64,000 nucleotides of DNA from Topomyia yanbarensis (lineage: Eukaryota; Arthropoda; Insecta; Diptera; Culicidae): assembly GCF_030247195.1 (NCBI RefSeq), contig NC_080672.1, positions 66,505,771 to 66,569,770 on the forward strand, written 5' to 3'. Positions 1-10,121 of this stretch are shown here, piece after piece (position 1 is the stretch's first letter; every line of letters begins with the position of its first letter). The notes beneath the pieces are model-generated. The model had not been told where the DNA came from. It searched no databases and saw only the letters and a list, made by a program, of their open reading frames with translations. A program made the translations under genes and the position numbers.

Positions 1-413
1 ACAACGTGATTTGAGATTTGGTCACGCATTTTGCTTTGAATTGAACGATCAGATATGAAGGAATAGGTTCCGTCACTCGCATTCTCACGAAACAAACACC
101 GTTGGAAATACCTAGGAAAATTTTCTCCAGGTTTCAAACTTAAAGGTTGTCAATATAAACGGGTATCTTGTTCCTAACATTATCATGCTCAACGACGTAT
201 TCCATGTTGTCTTCCATAGCGTAGCTTTCCGTTATGCCCAAAATTTTAATCGTTATCAGTAACGAGTGTGGTGGGCTTGTATAACGACGACTTCCGTTAG
301 TCTAAACTGCATTTGCAAATTTGCTGTTGAATTTTGCTGATGAGTTTCAAACATCTTGAAATCAATGATCGATATCGTACCGACGAAAGTAACGCTGCTT
401 TATTGTTCATACT
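1..413. other. No gene seen
   Basis: AT-rich non-coding sequence. The short open frame from 356 has no recognisable family and runs into the MITE that starts at 422. Confidence 0.5.
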
Positions 414-421
414 GGCTTGGG

Positions 422-717
422 CAGGGATGCCATTATGCCAGATTTATCTGGCACAGCCAGAGTTTTGACAGCTTCCAGACAAAAAGACAAACCTCTCTTT
501 TTGCCAGATTTTTAAGTTTTAGAAGCTGCTACACGCACATTTTGGAAATTTGGGTAATAATGTCTCAAATTTTACACAAATCCATTGATGCAGGTTCTAT
601 GAAAACTAAAATGTAGACCAAATTTCGATGACTTTGAGGTCGCTGACAAGTGCCAGATTTTGCCAGACATTTTTAGTTGAATTGCCAGATTTTCTTTGAA
701 AAATAGTGGCATCCCTG
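422..717. mobile_element. hAT-like MITE, 296 bp
   Basis: The ends form the inverted repeat CAGGGATGCCA / TGGCATCCCTG. The flanks read GGCTTGGG (414-421) and CGCTTGGG (718-725), an 8-bp target duplication with one mismatch. CA(G)GG termini with 8-bp duplications are typical of the hAT superfamily. The motif TGCCAGA recurs inside both ends. There is no coding capacity. The superfamily call is inference from the termini and duplication length. Confidence 0.7.
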
Positions 718-763
718 CGCTTGGGACGAATTTTATTATTCGATTGCATTGCTTGTTTATCCA

Positions 764-996
764 GCCATAATGGCGGTCTAAATTGTTCAGTTCATAATAC
801 GTTTAATGACAATAGTTTACGTCAACCGCCCAGTGAGATTAAGTCATCCTATGTTAGTCTAATGTGTTGGATGTTTATTCAATGAACGACCGACATCTTC
901 AACTTGGCGTTGCTGTCAAGGTGGCGTAAACGATTATTGCCAAAAAAGGTCAATTAAACGTATTACGAACTAAACAATTTAGACCGCATTTATGGC
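764..996. mobile_element. Short foldback MITE, 233 bp
   Basis: The first about 60 bases (GCCATAATGGCGGTCTAAAT...) are repeated in inverted orientation at the right end (...ATTTAGACCGCATTTATGGC) with few mismatches. The two arms nearly fill the element. No target duplication is clear, so the exact ends and the superfamily are unknown. Confidence 0.6.
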
Positions 997-1124
997 ACGC
1001 AAAAACTGGATAGTACTGACACGGTACATAAAGACAGCAGACTTTAGGTAGAAACGTTCGTTTGATTCTTTGCACTGTTAACAAGCAGAGCGACTGATTA
1101 GGTACTGGTATCGACCCTGTAGTA

Positions 1125-1305
1125 ATTCCATGATCCCCAGCTCGAGAGAGCGCTCAAAGAAATTATTCCAAGCTAAAATACTGAGAGCAACAGCAATTTT
1201 GTCAAGAACCGAGGTCAGCATGCTTGATTGCCGTAAAACGGTATACTGGTTGTCATTCTGAACATCAACATCACTAGGATCCGCCATATTCTTTTTTCGT
1301 TTCAC
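1125..1305 (-). repeat. Duplicated segment, copy 1 (uninterrupted)
   Basis: This segment on the minus strand is nearly identical to plus-strand 2235-2304 joined to 3269-3335. It lies in an open frame of about 102 codons (1078-1386, minus) with the peptide start MADPSDVDVQNDNQYTVL. I do not recognise that peptide. Both copies keep the in-frame ATG and the CGAAAAAAGAAT context. It could be part of an unknown transposon or a gene-derived segment. Its main value is as the empty site for the MITE at 2305-3268. Confidence 0.55.
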
Positions 1306-1686
1306 GCGCGACGTACGCACTAAAATTTTTTTTGCCGAAGCCAGCAAAACAAAATGCTGAGAATCGAACAGCTGACTGTTCAGCAATAGTCTCGGTAAAT
1401 GAAAACTCTCTTATAACTGAAATCTCAGTAATTTGATTTTACTCAGAACTGTCAAACTTTGCCGAAGGATCAGTTTAATTTTAACTGATATTTACGGTAA
1501 ATCCAAAAAGAAAATGTTTACCGAACATTCGGCTATTGATTGTTTTTCTATAAAATCTTTCGACTTTCGGAATTTAAACAATAACGTCGGGTACTTTTTA
1601 GTTTCACTGTTAATTATTTTTTATTAAAAACTAACAAATATTTGAAATAGGCCTCTATTAAATCATCGCCAACATCGACGTTGAAC

Positions 1687-1982
1687 CACAGACTAACAGA
1701 CATAACACTCAAAAACAAAGCTTCGCCCTCTTTAACGGTCATTTTAAATATATTTATAGTTGGGACTGTGGCCGCATTTGAAATAATGGCGCCACTGACA
1801 TATGAACAAGCATATGGGTGATAGACCGCTAATGAAAAATTGTTCCCAAACCTGAGGGGTAACCCAGCAGTAAATGAGTGTTTGGGACTGTGAATAAAAG
1901 GTGGAACTAGTGTTCTGGGAAAATTGTCGGATCGATGTTTCTTGAGGGAATTCCCGCATAGTGTTATGTCTGTTAGTCTGTG
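1687..1982. mobile_element. CACAGAC-ended MITE, copy 1
   Basis: A 296-bp element with perfect inverted ends of about 23 bp starting CACAGACTAACAGACATAAC. Flanked by a 7-bp direct repeat GTTGAAC (1680-1686 and 1983-1989). Two further copies are at 28997-29291 and, interrupted, at 13518-14943. The interior has no transposase. The superfamily is not assigned: 7-bp duplications do not fit the usual Tc1/mariner (TA), hAT (8) or Harbinger (3) rules. Confidence 0.85.
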
Positions 1983-1989
1983 GTTGAAC

Positions 1990-2229
1990 TGAGACCACGA
2001 TATGCAGCACTTTCCGCCGCTCTCGGGTCTCTCTCCTCCTTTAATGACGGGGTTATGCTACCTTTGCAACCGTCAGTTTCCCGGGATGTCTAAAAATTAC
2101 GAAAGTATTGATATGTTTACTTACTCAATAACTGGAGTATGCGACTCTTTACCGACTCCTCCTCGATTTCCAAATACTGTATAACACAGTACATCTTTGA
2201 AACGTTAATTTTTAGAAACACTTTCAAGA
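1990..2229. other. No gene seen
   Basis: Spacer between the MITE and the duplicated segment. The 60-codon open frame here has no recognisable similarity. Confidence 0.4.
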
Positions 2230-2234
2230 ACACT

Positions 2235-3335
2235 TGCGTCGCGTGTGAAACGAAAAAAGAATATGGCGGATCCTAATGATGTTGATGTCCAGAATGACAA
2301 CCAGTAGGGGAGAGTGAGGACACCTGATCCTTGGGGATATTTGATTCCTTGGTCATATCTCATAATCTATACATCAAAATTTACCACAATATAAAAAGAA
2401 AATGAAATATTTGATTGTTTATGATGTTTTAAAAACAAATCTAATGTATAATATTTGATTTGGAAAAGTTGTACAATATTTTAGAAAATATGTTTTGGTA
2501 TCAATCTCGAATATCTTTTTACACATTTTTTAAACGGTTGTATCGGATCGGCGAACTAATTATGTATGAATATATTCAAGTACGATTACTTTCTAAGGGC
2601 TTTTGTCTAGAAAAAAAACGTTCTTCGAATAAAAAGTATCACAACACATACAAAAAAAATAAATTTTTGTTCACCTCATACAATAGGTATCTTTGATTCC
2701 TGTAACACTGGGTACACTTGATTCCTATCATTAGCTCTCTCAAACACTTTCGAAATGTATAGAAATAGAAAAACATCATTTTCATAAAGTGCCTGGTACT
2801 ATTAATTGATCATAAATGTTTTTTTCTGTGAACATATTATGATATAAGTTACTGAAGCTTGGGAAAGCCAGTTAAACAGTACTGATTTACCGCAAATACT
2901 TGTCTTGACTTTCAACTGCGATTGAAGTTTGTCGTGCATCTACAAAGGTAGTCTAGTTAATTTATTTATCAGGACAGGTAATTAGCTGAACATTCGTGTC
3001 TATTAGTCATGGTGTGCTTTGTTTCTTTAGTCCTAGCTGGCAGGGGATCAAGTTACAACACGTTTTAACAATAACCACGTTTTGACATGATTTTCAAAAT
3101 TGTTCATATTACTGACAGGATATAGTATTCGGATTTACATATTATTCATAGCTCTCACAATTCAAATGGACTACAAAATGGCGAATATTGCAATTTAAAT
3201 TTTTATTTCATTGAAAAGTTATGAGAAAAAAACAAAAGTGGGATCAAGTGTACCCACTCTCCCCCATAGTTTTACGGCAATGAGGCATGCCGACCTCGGT
3301 TCTTGACAAAATTGCTGTTGCTCTCGGTATTTTGG
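2235..3335 (+). repeat. Duplicated segment, copy 2 (split by a MITE)
   Basis: Inverted paralogue of 1125-1305. It matches up to CAACCAG at 2304 and resumes at GTTTTACGG (3269). The 964 bp between are the TA-target element described separately. Comparison with the uninterrupted copy (CCAGTATACCGTTTTACGG) shows the insertion point directly. Confidence 0.65.
2305..3268. mobile_element. TA-target element, GGGGAGAGTGAGG ends
   Basis: The ends are TAGGGGAGAGTGAGGACAC and, inverted, TATGGGGGAGAGTGGGTACAC. A TA dinucleotide is at each edge, as expected for the Tc1/mariner type of target. Versions of the terminal motif TTGATCC recur inside (about 2320-2351, 2686-2730, 3045-3055, 3240-3250). There is no transposase; the interior frames are AT-rich and unrecognisable. 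The end sequence resembles, but is not the same as, the family at 6196-7568 and 53534-55843. Confidence 0.7.
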
Positions 3336-3529
3336 TTTCCGAATTCTCGTTGAAACATTTTAGATGACGATCGTTCAGTTAAGTCAAATAACGATTTTCG
3401 GAAATATTCAGAAAATTCTGAAATGTCAGCTATTTTTGGTAGCACCGTTATATTTTAGGTAAATTATTTGCCGAATTAAGAAGATGCAGTTGAGTGTGTA
3501 GGATTATTCGAACACTGTTTGCACGTGAG

Positions 3530-3587
3530 GCTTAGTAATGTGGACTCTCTTACCAAACCTATGGTAAGAGAGTTCACATTACCAAGC
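3530..3587. repeat. Near-perfect hairpin, 25-bp stem
   Basis: Arms 3530-3554 and 3563-3587 pair at 23 of 25 positions around an 8-base loop (AAACCTAT). Size and shape allow a pre-miRNA-like or small palindrome reading. Nothing in the flanks shows a transposon edge. Confidence 0.6.
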
Positions 3588-3738
3588 CCTGACACGAGTT
3601 TGAATGGACACACCATTTTGTCTTGTACAGTGTGGTAGTCATTGGAAAAAATTATTCACTGGAGCAAGGGCATGGCACGCATGGCAAACTCGAATCGGTG
3701 ACTACACCGTCGATTTCAACTTTGTGAGCGAAAATGTA

Positions 3739-3813
3739 GACGCAGTAGTCCTTCATATAAGACATGTCGCCTACGATACAGGCGACAAGTCTTATAAGAA
3801 GGACCACTGCGTC
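3739..3813. repeat. miRNA-precursor-like hairpin, 34-bp stem
   Basis: Arms 3739-3772 and 3780-3813 pair at 31 of 34 positions with a 7-base loop (ACGATAC). Weaker pairing extends outward (AGCGAAAAT against ATTTTGCT). A 75-base stem with three evenly spaced mismatches is the size of an insect pre-miRNA, but a transcript is not shown by the sequence. Confidence 0.55.
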
Positions 3814-4887
3814 CTCGATAATTTTGCTTGCTGTAGGCCAAATATCACAATTCTGAGCTTATCTGGGCGAACTTTCGATATATCTGTTACGGATGAATAC
3901 TGCTGCGTCAGTTCTTTCAAAATTTCCAGAATACTTGGTGGATTGTCTTTGATCCGAAAGTAGATCAGATATTGGTCGACCGAGTTCAATATGTAATATT
4001 ATCAACGGGAAGATGGATTCTTTAAAGACGAAGCTTGTTCGACATCCATTTTTCATTCAGGGTTTCTAGGAGAGTGACAATTTAAAGAATACAAAGGAAG
4101 CAGGCCCGTTCGCAAGAGGAGGGGTTTAGGGGTTTAAACCCCTCCCATAAGGGTTTTGAATTATATTCAAAAAATTATTAACTTACTGTTCAGAGATGAA
4201 ATTATACAGCGAGCAGTGTTATTCGAGTTCGGTCACTCTAGAAACAAGTCGTTGAAAAAACCAAGGAAGAAACCCCACGAAGGTGGTTGGAAAGGGATGT
4301 AAGTTATGTTGGTCGGCATCTCTGGACCGGTTCACGTTTCGGCATATTTCGATATTAGTATTAGTTTTGAGTAGATCAGCTACATAGCAAATGTCGGTCA
4401 GCGGGTTTGCACCGGGATCTAAGGAAAAAGTATGATGTCCGAGAAAATCGAGATATCGTAAGCTGCAGACATTTTACAGACGATGATCTCTCCGTCGGAG
4501 TGAATGACAGTTAAATGGCTCGCGAAAATGGTCATCGGTATCGGAAGAAATACCGCCGCCGAAAATTCTCAGCAGCAGCTAGCAAATAAAAAGAAACGAG
4601 TTGCGCCAAAAAACATGAACGATTAACACAAAATAAAAAGAGCACGAGTACAATCCACACTGAAGTAGTGCCTACATAGAAAAACCTGTTTTAATCCGCC
4701 TAGTGGTGCAATTGTGTCTTTCTCATTTGTCCAAACTACGATTCCATGGCTGATTATGTTTAATATAATGGAGAACATGTCTATACATATTCAGTACGAC
4801 TTGCACATACATACAATGAACCGACAGCAACGAATTTGAGATTCTATGTATCGACGCTGAAACACTTGAAACCGGTTCTATAGGAGA
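3814..4887. other. No gene seen
   Basis: Low-complexity to unique sequence without a credible coding frame. The open frames around 3604-4056 on both strands overlap the hairpin and show no family motifs. Confidence 0.4.
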
Positions 4888-6195
4888 AAGGCAAAAATAC
4901 GTTCAAAAATTCATGAAGAAATGATTGTTATTTCGTGAACTGAACGTTTTACGAAAACCATGACCAAGTTTCTGAAATTATGAATAATAGACCTAGTACT
5001 CATGAAACTCTCTGAGTTCTACAAAACTAGTTCGCCCAACTATATACATGACGTTACATTTGAATGTTTGGATGGGTTACTGTTGTTCGCTGGACATGTT
5101 TAGTTTTTGTTATAAGTCTTGTTCATAATTTATACATTCATACACAGCCGACAGTCAAGCGATTTTGATGATTTCAGGAGTTAATCCCCGATTTTTGTTA
5201 TTTCTTATCACGTTAACGTGCTATTTTATTCATGAGTTTACTATCCGGTTATTATGTCAGAGTAGCGTGATCTATTTTCGTAACTTCCATTCACGTTATC
5301 GTGATATTTCAGTCATGAGTAAAGTGATTCATGTTCACAATTTCAGGATTCTAGTCACAATTTTGAATATTTCAAGTAATGTGATTTATGTCCATGCTTG
5401 CAGGAACTTGGTCATGGTATTCAAAAATTTTTTTTCATGTTGTCGTGATATTTTAGTCAACAGTTTATTTGTGTACATGATTTCAGCATCTTAGTGACGA
5501 GTTTTGATATTTTTGTCACGAGTTGTGTGATTTATGTTTAGGATTTCAGGACCTCAGTAACGAGTTTTGTAATTTCTGTTCATCTTATCGTGATATTTTA
5601 TTCTAGAGTTTACTTTCTAATTTGACACCAGAAGTAATTTGACATGATATCAGCAGTTTCATCGTGGTATTCGTAATTTTTCTTCGCCTTATCGCGATCT
5701 GCTATTTTTTGGTTACTATTTTTTTGAGGGAGTAACGTGACAAGGTGAATTGGATCATAAAAGTATGATTGGTTCGTGGGATTTTGTGCCGTAAACTATA
5801 TCACGAACACGATTTGCGGCGCTCAGCGCAGTTTTCGTTTTCTATCCAGACATTGCACTGAAAGGCATCAAATTAATAACGATAATAGCCATAATGGTTT
5901 TTTTGTATCTACAGCTCGTACCCATTCTTGGTCGCTAGCAGCTGGTTATTTCATGAAAACACGCACGGAACAAGAATGATTCTATGACTATAATACTCCA
6001 AATTTTGTGAAATTAGTTCACGTGAAAATTTCATTACCATGTTCCATGAAATTGAATATGATTAGGGATACCTTCATGCAAAATTGATCGTAAATTACTA
6101 TGTACTAGAAATCATGAATCAGTTCACGAAGACATGAATAATATGTAATGAACTTGGGAACTATTTCACGAGCACGGATCTTGGATCGTGACTAA

Positions 6196-7568
6196 TAGGG
6201 GAGACTGAGGATCCCCGGGGAGACTTGATCCCATCATTGTAACTCAAAGGCGGATCAAAATACATTAATCGAATATACTAGAAAGTTGCGTAGTTTTATC
6301 TAAACAAAGATTTCTTTAACACAAAAAAATAAATTGGACATGTGTTACCGAATTTTTACCGATTTAAAGAAAAAAATCTCAGAAGAACTGAAGAAGATTT
6401 ATTTTCCAAATTTTCAAACTTTTATACAATTGATAAAGTCTCCCACTGCATACTATACTTTTGCATACAGAAATACAGGAGAATGTCAATTATATGAATA
6501 CGCTATGATTGAGCTGATTTTTTTGTTCAACTATATTTGTACAAAAGTTTGATGAAATAGATGCTATGGGTTCACTTGATCCCTTCAAATTCGTGGAGAT
6601 TTGATCCCCTTCGCCATGCTTCATACACACTACTGAAAATAACCAAATTCACACCAGAACAATTGAAGTCATTGTTGCCATAAAATAACAAAAAAAAACT
6701 GTCAAAAATGAACCCTTCATCATACAAAAAATAAACTGTAAATGTTTACTACAGCATACGTAGCAACCATGCATCCCACATTTGACGTTCCTCAACCATA
6801 ATAACGACAGCTTTCAAATCATTGCACAGAGATTTGAGGAATTCGTAATAAAAATCAGGTGAGAGATGGATAATATGTAGTACCAAAAATAGTAAATCAC
6901 AACAATTTAATCAATACCACAATACATTTATAACATTGAATGGGGTTAGGTACCTATTTTTGCCCTATTAGGGAGGGTACCACATTATTTCATTATTAAT
7001 TTTATTATTTCAGCTTCTTTGCTTTGTTATTAGGAGCTATTTTTTTATTTCGATTATGGTGGTTTTAGCCTTAAGGTCATTCGCCTCTTATTAAGAGCCA
7101 ATATAATAACAAAATTGTCTTGAGAATGGCGAAAATCTTCTGTTTGAGCACAGCAAAAACTCTAATCGAGTACCCCAATTATCGCAACACCATTTGAGCC
7201 AATGCGTTGAGCAAAGATGGCAGACGCTGTTCTAACCAAAGGCTTCAGATTGGTAGGATGATAATAGAAACAGGGTAAAAATAGGCTTATTACCCTACAT
7301 GCTCTTTTAAACACGTTTTCAAAAAATAATCAAGTGTCCCCAAATTAGGGATCGAGTCTCCACTAATCAAAGAATTTTCCATTTTTTTGTTGTTTTCCGA
7401 AAATGCTCATAGCTCATGTCTAGTATAATATTTCCATGTAATTTTTTTATGATTATCAGTCAACCCTAGAAACAATATAAAACTACAAAAAATACATAGT
7501 TTGTTTATCATTCCACGGAGTAGGATTGAAAAATAAAAAAGGGGATCAAGTCTCCTCAGTCTCCCCTA
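6196..7568. mobile_element. 1.37-kb TA-target element, copy 1
   Basis: The inverted ends are TAGGGGAGACTGAGGA / TCCTCAGTCTCCCCTA with TA at each edge. The terminal motif GAGACTTGATCCC is repeated just inside both ends. A nearly identical copy in opposite orientation lies at 53534-55843, where it is split by a retroposon. Both copies contain the same 72-codon open frame (6334-6552 here), but this frame is Lys/Ile/Phe-rich with no known motif and may simply reflect recent common origin. A smaller MITE is nested inside at about 6943-7303. Confidence 0.8.
6943..7303. mobile_element. GGGT-ended MITE nested in the 1.37-kb element
   Basis: Imperfect inverted ends: GGGTTAGGTACCTATTTTTG at the left and, reading inward on the other strand, AGGGTAATAAGCCTATTTTT. 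The interior (CCATTTGAGCCAATGCGTTG ... GCAGACGCTGTTCTAA) is clearly related to that of the MITE at 20820-21136. The inverted counterpart is at about 54740-55095. Confidence 0.6.
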
Positions 7569-8240
7569 TATTAGGAATCATGAACCTGTCTACGATTACA
7601 TGAATAATATTTGATGGCTTTGTGAACTATTTCATAAGCACGAATTGTAACTTGTGACTATTATACTAGATAAAATAAACCAGTTCACGACATGACCAAC
7701 ATTTTAAAATTTTGTGATTTATTTCACGGGTACGCACGGTCAGTCGTGACTATTATACTAAGAATCATGAACGAGTTCACGAATACATGAATAATATTAC
7801 ATGATTTTGTTTATTATTTTAGGAGCACGAATGGTAAGTCGTGTCTAATATATTAGGTATCATGAATTAGATCATGAGGATTGAATGGATGGATGAAATA
7901 GAGCACAAGAAAATATTGACAATGTTTTGATTTTGCGAACTATCTATGAATAACATTATGAGTCAACTGAGATTAATGATCATAAAGTTGTGAATTAGTT
8001 CTCGTACAGAAAATCAATTTGGCAATGACAAGGCAACCGTGACTGAATTTCACAAAACAAACCAAATATTTCCACTAACGTTATGAGGGCATTACTGAAG
8101 CGAAATTGAACATAATTATAAAACACATAATTTTCGTTCATAGTCCGGTTTTCGTAAAGTAAAGTAAAAACGTGAATGTTCCAGAATTCAGGGTACTTTA
8201 TGCACGATTTTAGGAACAATGTTTTTACGGTGTAATGGTG

Positions 8241-8508
8241 GCCTCGGATAGATGAAGATGGCAAGATACAAGAGATTTAAGTTTAGTTGGTAGGATTAAC
8301 TACTTCAAACCAATCAGACACTACCACTAACCAATTCCATTCCTTCTCGATAATAGACATTTACCCTATTTGTTGAGCTGAGTCGATTGGTACACAATAC
8401 TCGGCCCTCCAGGTCTCATGAAAAATCTTCAAAGTTTAACCTTTCTTTTATGTGAAACGTAGAAAAATCAAAACCCTCCCCATGAGCATTTTCTGCGCAC
8501 GGGCCTGT
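8241..8508. other. No gene seen
   Basis: Unique sequence between foldback copy A and the LINE scrap. The minus-strand open frame 7995-8264 lies in the foldback arm and is not a gene. Confidence 0.4.
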
Positions 8509-8566
8509 AAGGAAGAGATAGAAGTTATGGGAGATATAATACTCCGATAACTTCTATCTCTTCCTT
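8509..8566. repeat. Near-perfect hairpin, 25-bp stem
   Basis: Arms 8509-8533 and 8542-8566 pair at 24 of 25 positions around the loop ATATAATA. This is a compact 58-base hairpin directly upstream of LINE reverse transcriptase remains. It could be a small palindrome or an miRNA-like precursor; expression is unknown. Confidence 0.6.
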
Positions 8567-8614
8567 TCTGGGTGGAAGAAAAAAAATAGCTTCGGATTGG
8601 TTGGATGATTTCAT

Positions 8615-8890
8615 AAGCCCTATCTTCAAGAAGGGGCAACAAACTCAAGTGTAATATCATTCGAAGTATAACGATCCTCAATGCCGCTTATAAAAATACT
8701 CTCTCGTGCTCTGTTTAGCAGACCGTGTTGGCTGAATTATTTGTCTGCCAATACCAAAGCGGGTTTTGAGAAGGACTAGATGTTCACCCTGCGACAAATT
8801 CTAGATAATTTCTGGAAATACAAATTACGGACTCTGTTTGTGGATTTCGAGGCAGCGTACTAATCTGGAGTGAAGTATATTATTCAATAA
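8615..8890 (+). pseudogene. LINE reverse transcriptase scrap (RTE-like)
   Basis: Conceptual translation in shifting frames gives pieces of a non-LTR reverse transcriptase: a stretch like PIFKKG (8625-8640), ILNAAYKNTLS (about 8675-8705), the segment SANTKAGFEKD followed by a stop and MFTLRQILDNFWKYKLRTL (about 8745-8840), then FVDFEAAY (about 8836-8862), the first catalytic-aspartate region. Stops and frameshifts interrupt it throughout. The motif order fits RTE-type or related insect LINEs. It is a dead fragment of about 90 codons. Confidence 0.65.
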
Positions 8891-9561
8891 CATGATGTCG
8901 ATGCTACTAATTTTCTTTTAGCTCTTCAGACAAGAAAGACGATTTTATATTATTTTCATATTGTCTATAATATCCATTAATACTATGTTACTGATGGAAG
9001 AAATGCCAAAAAAATTTAAACGCTCGATTGCGTTTTCTATTGTGTACCATAATTCATCTTAGTCGTTATGTAAATTTTAGTATGGCTGTCGTCGCAATTA
9101 AATTATCACAATAGCACTTAAACGAATATCTTAAAATCTGCTCTGCTAGGAATCAATGTAAACCTTCGAACACATTGGTGTTCTTCTTTGCTAAACTCAT
9201 GCTACTAAGAAGACATAAGGAAAACGGTTAAAACTTAACACTTTGAAATTGCAATAAGCGTAACAATTATCGAATAGTGTCCGTTGTTTTTTCGACTCAT
9301 GCATTATTTCTCCTCCGTTATCGTCAGGGTTCAGTCTTACTGGATTTTGTACTAACGACGGCAGTACACTATTTGTCTGTGCAGATCGTTCAACATCAAA
9401 TTATCGTAGTTTTCTTCGACGACAAAGCTCATAACTTTATCAACAAGTATAAAGACTCCCATCTGTGGTGGAAAACAGGTGACACGAGGTTACTGTTTTA
9501 TTAGCGCCACTGCCTGCAATACCTCTACTACAGCATCGATAATATCAAAGCGACTAATCGC
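8891..9561. other. No gene seen
   Basis: Downstream flank of the transporter gene. The 75-codon plus-strand frame at 9277-9504 has no recognisable features. Part of this stretch, read on the minus strand, is probably 3' untranslated or intergenic sequence. Confidence 0.4.
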
Positions 9562-9567
9562 TTTATT
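9562..9567 (-). terminator. Candidate polyadenylation signal AATAAA
   Basis: AATAAA on the minus strand, about 90 bases after the TAA stop of the transporter gene. A second one lies near 9494-9499. These are the nearest consensus signals. Actual use is not shown. Confidence 0.45.
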
Positions 9568-9656
9568 TTGGATGGAATGTGGACGCTTTTTAGGGATCTA
9601 ATTATCTTTGGTTCGACATAGTATACTACCGGCTTAAAACGGTTTAGTTTTTCTTA

Positions 9657-10121
9657 TTAAGCCTTCGTTTCATCGTTTATTGTCGTTGTACAGATGGGAG
9701 GGGTTTGAGTTTCACTTTCATTTTCTATTACTACTTCCGCGATCATGGTTTGAGGTATTTCGTGTACCGACCCTGCGGTACTACTGGCACTAATTACTAT
9801 TTCTGGCCTATTTTGAATCTCCATTGGGATCTCTTCGACTTCCTTGCGATCGTTTGCTGGGGGCTGAAGAGCATCAACGGAGTCTGGCACCTTTTTGCAG
9901 TCCTCTTTAACAATTCCTTCGCAGCAGTGTTTCTGCAGACAAGCCACCTGGCGACACTGCATCAAGCACAGACTGTTTCTGGCGGGACCGGTAGCAGCAG
10001 TTGGTGCAGCTAATAGTGGTAACACTGGAACCATTGTTTTAAACTCCGGTTGAACGGTGACCTGGTTGATGCCCTGATCGTGGAAGAAGTTGATAACTTG
10101 ATCGTTGATCGCGGTGTATAC
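9657..10121 (-). CDS. Exon 5 of the ZnT-like gene
   Basis: Last coding exon, residues 379-532, stop TAA at 9657-9659. It starts after the acceptor ...CCTCCACTAG and completes the C-terminal domain ([20 protein letters not shown]). A tail with clustered cysteines ([12 protein letters not shown]) and an acidic, Pro/Thr-rich end follow. Cys-rich tails occur in several ZnT proteins and may bind metal; that role is inference here. Intron 4 upstream is only 63 bp. Confidence 0.88.
   Translation of the reverse strand, partial: VYTAINDQVINFFHDQGINQVTVQPEFKTMVPVLPLLAAPTAATGPARNSLCLMQCRQVACLQKHCCEGIVKEDCKKVPDSVDALQPPANDRKEVEEIPMEIQNRPEIVISASSTAGSVHEIPQTMIAEVVIENESETQTPPICTTTINDETKA

Larger units (their letters stand above)
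4888..8240. mobile_element. Large foldback repeat, copy A (with nested insert)
   Basis: The left half is built of degenerate units of about 60-80 bp (GTGATTTATGTTCATGATTT ... TTAGTCACGA). The right half is built of the reverse-complement type (ATCATGAACGAGTTCACGAA ... ATGAATAATATT). The whole is therefore a palindrome made of tandem subunits. Copy B lies at 37977-43790 and shares both halves and the centre (CTAGCAGCTGG near 5937). A 1.37-kb TA element is nested at 6196-7568. The ends are approximate. No coding capacity is seen. Confidence 0.6.

Noticed and set aside
6334..6552. 72-codon frame conserved at 55480-55698
   Set aside because: Whole elements are nearly identical, so frame identity carries no evidence for coding. 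Composition is AT-driven and no motif is seen.
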